Of a stretch of 64,000 nt of DNA, positions 8,580 through 15,826 are shown in pieces (position 1 is the stretch's first letter; each line of letters begins with the position of its first letter). Under the pieces are notes generated by a model. That model had not been told where the DNA came from. It saw nothing but the letters and a program-made list of their open reading frames with translations, and searched no databases. Source of the DNA: Rhizobium redzepovicii (GTDB lineage: Bacteria; Pseudomonadota; Alphaproteobacteria; Rhizobiales; Rhizobiaceae); NCBI RefSeq assembly GCF_019793435.1, contig NZ_JAILYH010000025.1:1-64000 (forward strand), in the 5' to 3' direction. Made by a program: the position numbers and the translations under genes.

Positions 8580-8815
8580 TGGATCAGAGGCTCGATAAAA
8601 GCGCCGTGAGCTCAGCGATTGACCGACACACGGCGAACGTCGACGGGCGGAAGTTGAGATCAGCTGCACGAAGAACGGGTTTGCGCGCAAGCGTCGATGG
8701 CTCGAGCGGCGGCCTGCTTTCGATCGCCGCTCTCGTCTTCAGCATACTTCTATCGGCGGCTGTTCTCGTCCATGTCGCCACGCGCGACGCCCGGTTAAAA
8801 AGCCTCTGGCGGTGA
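8579..8815 (+). CDS. Small membrane protein downstream of DUF3606
   Basis: The 78-aa product has a charged N-terminal half and one strongly hydrophobic segment (LLSIAALVFSILLSAAVLV) near residues 46-64, then a short basic tail. It is likely a single-pass inner-membrane protein. The ATG overlaps the DUF3606 stop by one base. No family is recognised. Confidence 0.55.
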   Translation: MDQRLDKSAVSSAIDRHTANVDGRKLRSAARRTGLRASVDGSSGGLLSIAALVFSILLSAAVLVHVATRDARLKSLWR

Positions 8816-8997
8816 CGAGGGCTCACTTGGACCCGATCTTGAAGATCGTCTTTTCAATCATCATCTGGGGCTCCCACCCGAAACCAACGACAGTCCGCGC
8901 CGCGAAATGACTTCGCGTGGTCGCGGCCGTCCGGGTGAACGAGGGCGCTCCCCATTGGGTGCGCCCTCGGCTGTCATAAGTCCGAAAGCGAAAGCCC

Positions 8998-9605
8998 TTG
9001 TCCGATAAAACCTTGATAATCTTCCTGCATGGGATCGGTGCCTCCGGCGCGCAGCTCACACCGCTGGCATCTTCCTGGCGTGCCCGCCTTCCTGGGACGC
9101 GCTTCGTCGCTCCAGACGCGCCGATGCATCACAGGTACGGACGTCGGTGGTTCAGCACGGAGGGCAATCCCCTCGATCCGGAGCGTATTAAAGCTCCAGA
9201 GAAGCATTCGACGAACTTATCAATGGCGTCGTTCGGCGCGAAGGGTGCGCGGACGCCCATGATCGGGTCGCCTTCGTCGGCGTCTCGCAGGGAGCCATCG
9301 TCGCGCTCGACGCCGTTGCTTCCGGGAGGTGAAAGGTCGGCGCACTGGTCGCGTTCTCCGGCCTGCTTGCCCCGAAGCCGATTTCGCCCGCGAGCAACAG
9401 CACGCCGGTGCTTCTGGTGCATGGAGAGAACGACACCACCATCCCTCCCATGGCTTCCCGGCTCGCGGCCGCGCAGCTCAGAATAGCGGCCTTCAAGGTC
9501 GAGCTGGACGTCGAACGAGGCACGGGACACACCGTTTCAAGCGCCGGCTCTCAGAAAGCGCTGTCTTTTCTGAAGAAGACCCTGCCCGCTGTCGAAACTC
9601 GACTG
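8998..9605 (+). pseudogene. Phospholipase/carboxylesterase-type alpha/beta hydrolase, frameshifted
   Basis: N-terminal LIIFLHGIGASG and FVAPDAPM, a nucleophile-elbow GVSQGA near 9280, and a C-terminal VLLVHGENDTTIPP with GTGH are all recognisable but lie in at least three frames. These are the features of a roughly 200-aa serine hydrolase of the phospholipase/carboxylesterase family with a Ser-Asp-His triad. Several indels make it non-functional. The frame opens with TTG and no clear ribosome-binding site. Confidence 0.8.
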
Positions 9606-9614
9606 CGGGCGGGT

Positions 9615-10590
9615 CGTTCTTCTTCCACACCGATGACCACCAGGAACAGGACGAGGCAGACCGCCCACCGCAGGAGACGGTTTCCTTTACATTTGACCGG
9701 ATGACCGTGGCGCGTTCCAGGGAGACCTTCCCAAATGCCAGGTGGAGCGAACGCCTCCAGGCCTGGACGGTGCCGGCAAGACGGCTCGCAAGCGCATCGA
9801 TGGCTTGCGTTGGAGGCCGACCGCCGGGCACGTTATGATGAGGAGCGCGGCCGCGACACTTTTGAGTTCGAGCCGATCCTCAGCCCGTACCTGCAAGTGC
9901 TCGACAGCGGTTTTCGCATAAGGACACCGTACTCCAGGACGGTCGGGGATGAGCTTAGGCAGGTACCATTTGCGCCATGGAACGGTGACGACAAAGTCTG
10001 GGAAATCCCGTTTGCGTCATATGACTCCAGCACCAATGGGAGACGATCGAGGAAGCCGCGAAGCGGTCAGAGCCGAAAGAACGCCGGAAGCGTGCCGAGG
10101 CCCGCAGGCAGAGAGGAGGAAGCCAAGGCCAAACGTCGCACGACCGAACGAAAGAAGCGCGGATTGCCGGTGTCAAGCGACGATCTCCCGGCACTTGGCC
10201 GGCCGGTGGCCACAGCAGCGTATGGGATTGTGTCGTCATCACCGATGTGTCGGGCGAGATCGTGGATCCGGAGCAGATCGCGGAACATCACCCGGCCGCG
10301 ACTGAAGAGCATGTGTGGGCCAGGTGGAGACGCTCTACCCTTGATGAACTCGTCCATACCTGGCCCGCGAGGTCAGAGCCGGGAGAATACGAGCGGCTCC
10401 GATGCTGGTGGAACCCGACGCTAGACGAGCTCAGAGCTCAGGGAAGCAAGACGGGCCGCCAAATCCGCATCTTCACAACCCGAAGGCGCCGACGTTCCTC
10501 GCCAGCCGCATCACGTTTCGCGGTGGGCGTTCACTCGAACATGTCGTCGGCAGGGCGCGATATTTGAGGATGATGGCGAAAACGCTCCCG
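9615..10590 (+). pseudogene. Large hypothetical gene with HARP-like Trp/Pro repeats, frameshifted
   Basis: Coding-like sequence continues through at least four frame changes. The N-terminal part holds two related blocks, FPNARWSERLQAWTVP and VPFAPWNGDDKVWEIPF, which follow the W...(K/Q).W.VP pattern of HARP-type or similar nucleic-acid-associated repeats. Then come a charged linker, a segment with WDCVVITDVSGEIVDPEQ, and a Trp-rich tail ending near ITFRGGRSLEHVVGRARY. I cannot name the full protein. It may have been a DNA-transaction protein (inference from the repeat motif only). Confidence 0.55.
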
Positions 10591-10591
10591 T

Positions 10592-10864
10592 TCACCTGCC
10601 GGTTTCCTTATGTTTTCTGCCTGAGCGAAGAGGTCTGGGCTTGGGAGCGAGTGGATCAATTTCTGCGAATAGAGCTGAAACGTTCACCGAAAGAACCCTC
10701 GCAAACGCCTCGAGCGTAGCGACGGTGACATTTTCCATGCCCCTTTCGACCCGTCCGACATACGAGCGATCGATTTCGGCCTCGAGAGCCAGTCTTTCCT
10801 GAGAGAGACCTTTGGCCACACGAAGTCGTCTCAGATTCCAGCCGATGGTTTGTCGAACGTCCAT
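10592..10864 (-). CDS. XRE-family transcriptional regulator
   Basis: The 90-aa protein is one helix-turn-helix domain of the Cro/CI type (LRRLRVAKGLSQERLALE, IDRSYVGRVERG, VTVATLEAFARVL) plus a basic tail. It is transcribed away from the LysR gene, with 80 bases between the two start codons. Such small XRE proteins usually bind operators as dimers; the target is unknown. The gene converges on the decayed region to the left. Confidence 0.85.
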   Translation of the reverse strand: MDVRQTIGWNLRRLRVAKGLSQERLALEAEIDRSYVGRVERGMENVTVATLEAFARVLSVNVSALFAEIDPLAPKPRPLRSGRKHKETGR

Positions 10865-10944
10865 CCTACAACAAACGCATATTCACGGCTTGACAATCGA
10901 CGGACTGATAGTCCCTAATTAAAGCTGCTAAGAGGGACGCTTCA

Positions 10945-11835
10945 ATGGAACTACGCCAGCTCTCCTACTTCGTCGCGGTGGCCGAGGAACTGCATTTCGG
11001 CCGGGCGGCCGCCAAGGTGCGCATCGCCCAGCCGGCGCTCAGCAATCATGTGCAGGCGCTGGAGCGCGAACTTGGCTGCGCGCTGTTCATCCGCTCGACC
11101 AGGCGGGTGGAACTCACAAGGGCAGGGGAGATCTTCCACGAGCGCTGCGTCGGGATCCTGAGCGAGGTCGATCTGTCCGCCGAGATCACCAGGGCGGTGG
11201 CCGGCAAGACGATAAGGCAGATCAGGATCGGCACCGTCTATCCGGCGACCACCGGCGTGCTGCCGGCGTTTCTTTCAAAGATCGCCCGCAAGTACCCGGA
11301 TATCCGCATCCATATATCAAGCGGCAATACCGGCGACATCATCCGCGGGCTGGAAAGCGGCCAGATCAATCTCGGCTTCATCCGGCCGGTGGAAAACATC
11401 GGCTCGTTGCGCTTTTCCTCGATCGCCCATGAACGGTATCTGTTGGCGGTGGCCAGGACCAACCCACTGGCGGAGCAGGGAGAGATCGCCATCGACGATC
11501 TGCGCTCGGAAAGGATCATCGCCTTCAATCGCAAGAACCTCTCCTACACCGAGCGGTACTTCAATGAGAAGTTCCAGGAATATGATCTGACCGGCAACAT
11601 CGCCTATAGCTGCGACGACACCTATTCGCTGGTGTCGCTGGTCTCGGCCGGCCTTGGCATCGGCTTTGCGCCGGAATGGACCGAGGGTCTGCCGAACCGG
11701 GCCTTCGAGCTGAAGGCGGTGAGGGGCATCGACTTCAGGATCGGGCTTGGCGTTGCCTGGAACAAGGAGGATCCAACCGCCTCGCGCGACGACATCGTCG
11801 ATATCGCGAGGTCACTGGCACGGCCGGGCAGGTGA
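10945..11835 (+). CDS. LysR-family transcriptional regulator
   Basis: The 296-aa protein has the N-terminal winged helix-turn-helix (MELRQLSYFVAVAEELHFG, AQPALSNHVQALERELG) and a complete LysR effector-binding domain (about residues 90-295). Members bind a small aromatic or organic effector and usually activate an adjacent divergent gene. Here the divergent neighbour is the XRE gene, so a catabolic target is not obvious. It ends with a 24-bp stretch repeated at 43076-43099. The codon pattern is noticeably more GC-rich and regular than in the decayed neighbours. Confidence 0.92.
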   Translation: MELRQLSYFVAVAEELHFGRAAAKVRIAQPALSNHVQALERELGCALFIRSTRRVELTRAGEIFHERCVGILSEVDLSAEITRAVAGKTIRQIRIGTVYPATTGVLPAFLSKIARKYPDIRIHISSGNTGDIIRGLESGQINLGFIRPVENIGSLRFSSIAHERYLLAVARTNPLAEQGEIAIDDLRSERIIAFNRKNLSYTERYFNEKFQEYDLTGNIAYSCDDTYSLVSLVSAGLGIGFAPEWTEGLPNRAFELKAVRGIDFRIGLGVAWNKEDPTASRDDIVDIARSLARPGR

Positions 11836-11893
11836 GGCGAGGGACATAAGAGTGGCGCGCCTCAAAGCGGGAAAAGAGCGGAGAGAGTTCCGG

Positions 11894-12142
11894 TTACCTC
11901 GTCGTCGAATTCCTCATTATAGTGGCCTTCTCGGGATAAAGGCGAAGGGCCGGAATTGACTCGATGGCAAAGATGTCGGATGCCCAGGAAGCAAGACTAG
12001 CCCGCTTCTCGTCCTTGCCGATATCGGCAGCAAGCACGTCACGCGGGTGATCGAAATGTTTGGCTGGGTGAAGCAGATGGACGGCGTTGATCGCTGCTAC
12101 AACGTCGTGCTGGGTTTTAGGGTTGTTGATTTCTCTTCTCAT
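11894..12142 (-). CDS. Conserved small hypothetical protein, 82 aa
   Basis: The protein starts MRREINNPKTQHDVVAA and contains a helical core (VLAADIGKDEKRASLASWA, DIFAIESIPALRLYP) that looks like a real, structured small rhizobial protein. I cannot name a family. The start at 12142 has GGAG seven bases upstream and lies inside the 3' end of the preceding gene (26-bp overlap), so the two are probably co-translated. It is the last gene of the run that follows groEL. Confidence 0.6.
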   Translation of the reverse strand: MRREINNPKTQHDVVAAINAVHLLHPAKHFDHPRDVLAADIGKDEKRASLASWASDIFAIESIPALRLYPEKATIMRNSTTR

Positions 12143-12416
12143 CTTCCGGCTCCGTGGATAGATGGATGGCACCTGGATACATTTTCCGCGGTTCGGTAAG
12201 ATCCGTACTGCGATCGCCCTGAATCGACGGTATCTCTATTCTCATCGCCTCTGCTAGGAGCGTGTCGCGATCGCGAACACCCTTGTTGAACAATCTGGCG
12301 ACCGTTGTCGTCAGCGCTCCGACAGAGAGCGGGTCGGCCGCTATCCCTCTAGCCTGGGCAATCTCGTTGACGACGCTCGCGCACAGGCGCGCCTCTTCTC
12401 TCGACGGTAGGCTCAT
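12117..12416 (-). CDS. Hypothetical protein, 99 aa
   Basis: The product is mostly helical (EARLCASVVNEIAQARG, LTTTVARLFNKGV) with a polar C-terminal third, and no family is recognised. The ATG at 12416 has GGAGTAAGAC directly upstream. It begins 56 bases after groEL on the same strand, with a strong hairpin between, so it may be read-through from groESL or have its own promoter. Confidence 0.6.
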   Translation of the reverse strand: MSLPSREEARLCASVVNEIAQARGIAADPLSVGALTTTVARLFNKGVRDRDTLLAEAMRIEIPSIQGDRSTDLTEPRKMYPGAIHLSTEPEDEKRNQQP

Positions 12417-12434
12417 GTCTTACTCCGAAAGTGG

Positions 12435-12457
12435 CCCGCCCTGGTGGACAGGGCGGG
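12435..12457 (-). terminator. Strong hairpin after groEL
   Basis: A 9-bp GC-rich stem (CCCGCCCTG/CAGGGCGGG) with a 5-nt loop, 16 bases past the groEL stop. There is no T tract on the minus strand, so it may attenuate rather than fully terminate. Confidence 0.55.
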
Positions 12458-12472
12458 GGCCTCCTCGATAGC

Positions 12473-14101
12473 TTAGAAGTCCATGCCGGCACCAGTGGGG
12501 ATCGCCGGAGCGGCGTCCCTCTTCGGCTTTTCGGCGATCATCGCTTCCGTTGTCACCAGGAGGCCGGCAACCGAGGCGGCATCCTGCAGAGCGGTGCGCA
12601 CCACCTTGGCCGGGTCGATGACGCCCTGGGCGTAAAGATCACCGTATTGGCCGGTCTGAGCGTTCCAGCCGTAAGAGAAGTCAGCCTTCTCCCGCAGCTT
12701 TCCGACGATCACAGACCCTTCCGCGCCGGCGTTTTCGGCGATCTGACGGACAGGGGACTCGATCGCGCGGCGGACGATCTCGATACCAACCTTCTGGTCC
12801 TGATTGGCGGCGTCGAGATTGTCGAGTGCCTTGACGGACCGCAGTAGCGCCACCCCACCGCCCGGCAGGATGCCTTCCTCGACAGCCGCGCGCGTCGCAT
12901 GCAGGGCGTCGTCGACGCGGTCCTTCTTTTCCTTGACTTCGACTTCCGTCGAGCCGCCAACGCGGATGACGGCAACACCGCCGGCAAGCTTGGCAAGACG
13001 TTCCTGCAGTTTCTCGCGGTCGTAGTCGGAGGTGGTTTCCTCGATCTGGGCGCGGATCTGTGCAACACGACCGTCGATCTCGGGCTTGGAACCGACGCCA
13101 TCGATGATAGTGGTATTCTCCTTCTCGATCGCTACCTTCTTGGCACGGCCGAGCATGTTCAGCGTGACGTTCTCCAGCTTGATGCCGAGGTCTTCGGAAA
13201 TGACTGTACCGCCCGTCAGAATGGCGATGTCTTCGAGCATGGCCTTGCGGCGGTCGCCGAAGCCAGGAGCCTTGACGGCAGCGATCTTGAGGCCGCCGCG
13301 CAGCTTGTTGACGACGAGCGTTGCAAGAGCTTCTCCTTCGACGTCTTCCGCAATGATCAGCAGCGGCTTACCCGACTGGACGACGGCTTCGAGCACCGGG
13401 AGCATGGACTGCAGGTTTGAGAGCTTCTTTTCGTGGATAAGGATATAAGGATCCTCGAACTCGACCCGCATCCTGTCTTGGTTGGTGACGAAATAGGGCG
13501 AGAGATAGCCGCGGTCGAACTGCATGCCTTCGACGACTTCGAGTTCGGTTTCGGCGGTCTTGGCCTCCTCGACGGTGATCACACCTTCGTTGCCGACCTT
13601 CTCCATCGCTTCTGCGAGATAACGGCCGATCTCCTCATCGCCATTGGCCGAGATGGTGCCGACCTGGGCGATCTCGGAATTGTTGGAGATCTTGCGGGCG
13701 TTGGTCTTCAGCTCCTTGACGACAGCGTCGACGGCAAGATCGATACCACGCTTCAGGTCCATCGGGTTCATGCCGGAGGCCACCGCCTTGGCGCCTTCGC
13801 GAACGATCGCCTGAGCGAGAACAGTTGCGGTGGTGGTGCCGTCGCCGGCGAGATCGTTGGTTTTCGATGCCACTTCACGTAGCATCTGGGCGCCCATGTT
13901 TTCGAACTTGTCTTCCAGTTCGATTTCCTTCGCGACCGAAACGCCGTCCTTGGTGATGCGCGGCGCGCCGAAGGACTTGTCGATCACCACGTTGCGGCCT
14001 TTCGGGCCGAGCGTCACCTTCACGGCATCGGCGAGTACGTCGACCCCACGTAGCATGCGTTCACGGGCATCGGTGTTAAATTTAACTTCTTTCGCAGCCA
14101 T
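12473..14101 (-). CDS. groEL: Chaperonin GroEL (60 kDa)
   Basis: The 542-aa full-length chaperonin subunit forms the double seven-fold ring that folds proteins with GroES and ATP. The ATP-site loops (VTLGPKGRNVVIDKS and DGTTTATVLAQAI) and the allosteric and apical domains are intact. The C terminus is GAGMDF, without a long GGM repeat, as in several rhizobial paralogues. The start has GGAG eight bases upstream. groES precedes it by 48 bases in the same operon. Rhizobia often carry several groEL copies; this is probably an accessory one, judged by its surroundings. Confidence 0.97.
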   Translation of the reverse strand: MAAKEVKFNTDARERMLRGVDVLADAVKVTLGPKGRNVVIDKSFGAPRITKDGVSVAKEIELEDKFENMGAQMLREVASKTNDLAGDGTTTATVLAQAIVREGAKAVASGMNPMDLKRGIDLAVDAVVKELKTNARKISNNSEIAQVGTISANGDEEIGRYLAEAMEKVGNEGVITVEEAKTAETELEVVEGMQFDRGYLSPYFVTNQDRMRVEFEDPYILIHEKKLSNLQSMLPVLEAVVQSGKPLLIIAEDVEGEALATLVVNKLRGGLKIAAVKAPGFGDRRKAMLEDIAILTGGTVISEDLGIKLENVTLNMLGRAKKVAIEKENTTIIDGVGSKPEIDGRVAQIRAQIEETTSDYDREKLQERLAKLAGGVAVIRVGGSTEVEVKEKKDRVDDALHATRAAVEEGILPGGGVALLRSVKALDNLDAANQDQKVGIEIVRRAIESPVRQIAENAGAEGSVIVGKLREKADFSYGWNAQTGQYGDLYAQGVIDPAKVVRTALQDAASVAGLLVTTEAMIAEKPKRDAAPAIPTGAGMDF

Positions 14102-14149
14102 TTTTTCACTCCTTCATTAGGCAGCTAGTTGACTGATAAATAGGGCGCC

Positions 14150-14464
14150 TCAGGCGGCCTTCTTCTGCTCGGCCTGGGCTTCGATGATGCCCATGACATC
14201 GCTTTCCTTCATGATCAGCAGGTCTTCGCCGTTGATCTTGATCTCGGTGCCGGACCACTTGCCGAACAAGATGCGGTCGCCGGGCTTGACATCGAGCGCC
14301 TGGATCTGACCGGCGTCGTTGCGTGCGCCAGGGCCGACGGCGATGATTTCGCCTTCCTGCGGCTTTTCCTTGGCGGTGTCAGGGATGATTATTCCGCCCT
14401 TGGTCTTTTCTTCGGATTCGATCCGGCGGACGAGAATCCGATCATGAAGCGGTCGGAACGACAT
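14150..14464 (-). CDS. groES: Co-chaperonin GroES (10 kDa)
   Basis: The 104-aa product starts MSFRPLHDRILVRR. It has the mobile loop (EEKTKGGIIIPDTAKEKPQ) that contacts GroEL and the GPGARND and LFGKWSGTE strands of the dome. The start at 14464 is set by GGAGG six bases upstream; a longer frame to 14563 enters the promoter. It is the first gene of groES-groEL. Confidence 0.97.
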   Translation of the reverse strand: MSFRPLHDRILVRRIESEEKTKGGIIIPDTAKEKPQEGEIIAVGPGARNDAGQIQALDVKPGDRILFGKWSGTEIKINGEDLLIMKESDVMGIIEAQAEQKKAA

Positions 14465-14563
14465 GTTTTCCTCCGTTGAGCAAAAAAGATGACGTTGATC
14501 CCCTGGCCGGACCATATGACCAGTCCGGGCGGGAGCGAACCTCGATCGAGCGTTCGCAGGCAA

Positions 14564-14592
14564 AATTTATTTTTACGATTTTTGGATTTCAA
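14564..14592 (-). promoter_or_regulatory. Candidate groES promoter
   Basis: Minus strand TTGAAA (14592-14587), 17-nt spacer, TAAATT (14569-14564). CTTGAA also resembles the -35 box of heat-shock sigma factor RpoH. It lies between the CIRCE and groES. Confidence 0.5.
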
Positions 14593-14609
14593 GAGGTTGA
14601 AAGGAAAAA

Positions 14610-14636
14610 TTAGCACTCACCCTCGATCGCTGCTAA
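14610..14636. promoter_or_regulatory. Degenerate CIRCE operator (HrcA site)
   Basis: TTAGCACTC, nine bases, CGCTGCTAA. The first arm matches the consensus exactly and the second in six of nine positions. HrcA repression of groESL is known in rhizobia. The element lies upstream of the candidate groES -35 box, an unusual order, so the true promoter may be further upstream. Confidence 0.65.
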
Positions 14637-14647
14637 CGTGCTGGGAA

Positions 14648-14673
14648 GGAACAAGAAACCCTCTCGCGACGTT
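14648..14673 (+). promoter_or_regulatory. EcfG-type promoter for the usg gene
   Basis: GGAAC-N17-CGTT on the plus strand, 65 bases before the usg start and divergent from groES. Confidence 0.7.
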
Positions 14674-14738
14674 CAAAAATCCGTTGATGGCCGAGAAATT
14701 TTGCGGCACCTTCGCAGTATCATGAAACGGAGTGAAGC

Positions 14739-15011
14739 ATGCGATTTTCATCAGATATCGAACGTCAGCTCAACGGTTATGGTCTCACTACCGCGCACAT
14801 TCTCTACCGTATTCCCGATTTCGAATCCGTCCTGCAAACCTATGTCTGGCAGGACTACGATCTGGCGCCCGATTTTCCCGAGATGCACAAGTTTCTGGAC
14901 TTTTGGCAGGAGAGGCTCGATGGCCCGTTGCATTCCGTCCGCTACAGCCATCAGTGCCTAATCGGGCCGAACGAATGGCGTCGTGTCGAAGGCGAGTTCA
15001 AGCTGAACTGA
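14739..15011 (+). CDS. Usg family protein
   Basis: The 90-aa product matches the alphaproteobacterial Usg family over its full length (LNGYGLTTAHILYRIPD, LQTYVWQDYDLAPDFPE, LDFWQERLDGPLHSVR). The family was named for a gene upstream of a tryptophan gene; its biochemical role is unclear. GGAG stands seven bases before the ATG. An EcfG-type promoter upstream points to general-stress expression. Confidence 0.88.
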   Translation: MRFSSDIERQLNGYGLTTAHILYRIPDFESVLQTYVWQDYDLAPDFPEMHKFLDFWQERLDGPLHSVRYSHQCLIGPNEWRRVEGEFKLN

Positions 15012-15101
15012 ATCTTGAATCCGCATTTTCCACTTCCTAGCTCACGTGACGATCGGGGCTTGGCCCGGTCGCTTTCCCACGTCTGCATGGAGTGAGACCA
15101 C

Positions 15102-15392
15102 ATGGAAGAGACCATCAATATCATCAGAAGCGCCAGCATCCCGGAGAGGGAAGAGATCATCGTCGATTTTGCCCGGTGGCTTCAGACCGCTTCGCAGGAG
15201 GCTCTGGTATATGGCGAAGGGCGTTTCGCTTTGATGTCTGCCAATATGGCGGAAGCGATCCGCATTAATGCCGATGAACTCGCACGCGACAATCCCGAAA
15301 CGACTGAGCGGATATTGCAGCAGGCCTGCGCAATGATCTCTCAGTTCAAGGCGGCATACCCGCATCGCGTTCTCAGTCGGTCATTCCATTGA
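15102..15392 (+). CDS. Hypothetical protein, 96 aa
   Basis: A soluble, mostly helical protein (IPEREEIIVDFARWLQTAS, MAEAIRINADELARDN). No family is recognised. It has a strong ribosome-binding site (GGAGTGAG) and lies 90 bases after usg on the same strand, so it may share the usg promoter. It sits between usg and htpG in the chaperone block. Confidence 0.65.
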   Translation: MEETINIIRSASIPEREEIIVDFARWLQTASQEALVYGEGRFALMSANMAEAIRINADELARDNPETTERILQQACAMISQFKAAYPHRVLSRSFH

Positions 15393-15599
15393 CCTTACGT
15401 CCCAACTCGTCACCACTGCGCACGATATTGGACGGCGCACCGAGAGGTTCTTTCTTGACTATACATGGGAAGCGCACCCAGACCTCGCGGCGTGCATGAA
15501 TATCGGAGGGACAAAGACAAAGGCGCTCCTGTGCTCGGCTCGAGGGCGGTACATTTTTGTCTCAGCAGATCTTTAATCCGAAATCGGCAAAAAATCGAA

Positions 15600-15691
15600 T
15601 TCCACCGGCCGCTGAAATCAAGGCTGGCTTCGCCGGAACGCCGCTTTTGCCATTCCCGTACCCATGTTGCTTCTAGGAGGATATGGCTATG
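15600..15691 (+). ncRNA. ROSE-like RNA thermometer
   Basis: The 3' part carries TTGCTTCTAGGAGGATATGG (15667-15686), in which TTGCT can pair across a short loop with the AGGAGG ribosome-binding site, extended by CCAT/ATGG. This is the hallmark of ROSE elements, which open at high temperature and in rhizobia control small heat-shock genes. GC-rich hairpins precede it. The controlled frame here is a short one directly before htpG rather than an Hsp20 gene. Confidence 0.65.
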
Positions 15692-15796
15692 GCAACATCT
15701 TCGACTACGCACCTCTCTAGCGCTCGAGCGTTGGCTTCGACCGGGTCAACCGCTAAGGTGGAGCGCTTGAAATCCGTCAGCGGAAAAACCATCTGA
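15689..15796 (+). CDS. Short ORF behind the ROSE-like element, 35 aa
   Basis: The frame begins MATSSTTHLSSARALAST and ends 30 bases before htpG. AGGAGG lies eight bases before the ATG at 15689; an ATG at 15683 is too close. It has no Hsp20 features. It may be a leader peptide, a remnant of a lost small heat-shock gene, or a real microprotein under temperature control. Confidence 0.45.
   Translation: MATSSTTHLSSARALASTGSTAKVERLKSVSGKTI
15766..15794 (+). promoter_or_regulatory. Candidate RpoH-type promoter for htpG
   Basis: CTTGAA-N17-CCATCT resembles the rhizobial heat-shock consensus (CTTGAC-N17-CYTAT). It lies within the short ORF, with a predicted start about 25 bases before the htpG ATG. 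Confidence 0.5.
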
Positions 15797-15826
15797 CGCG
15801 CGACTTCTGCAAAATGGGGATTATCG

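Noticed and set aside
12899..13882. Long plus-strand frames opposite groEL
   Set aside because: Antisense shadows of the highly biased groEL codons.
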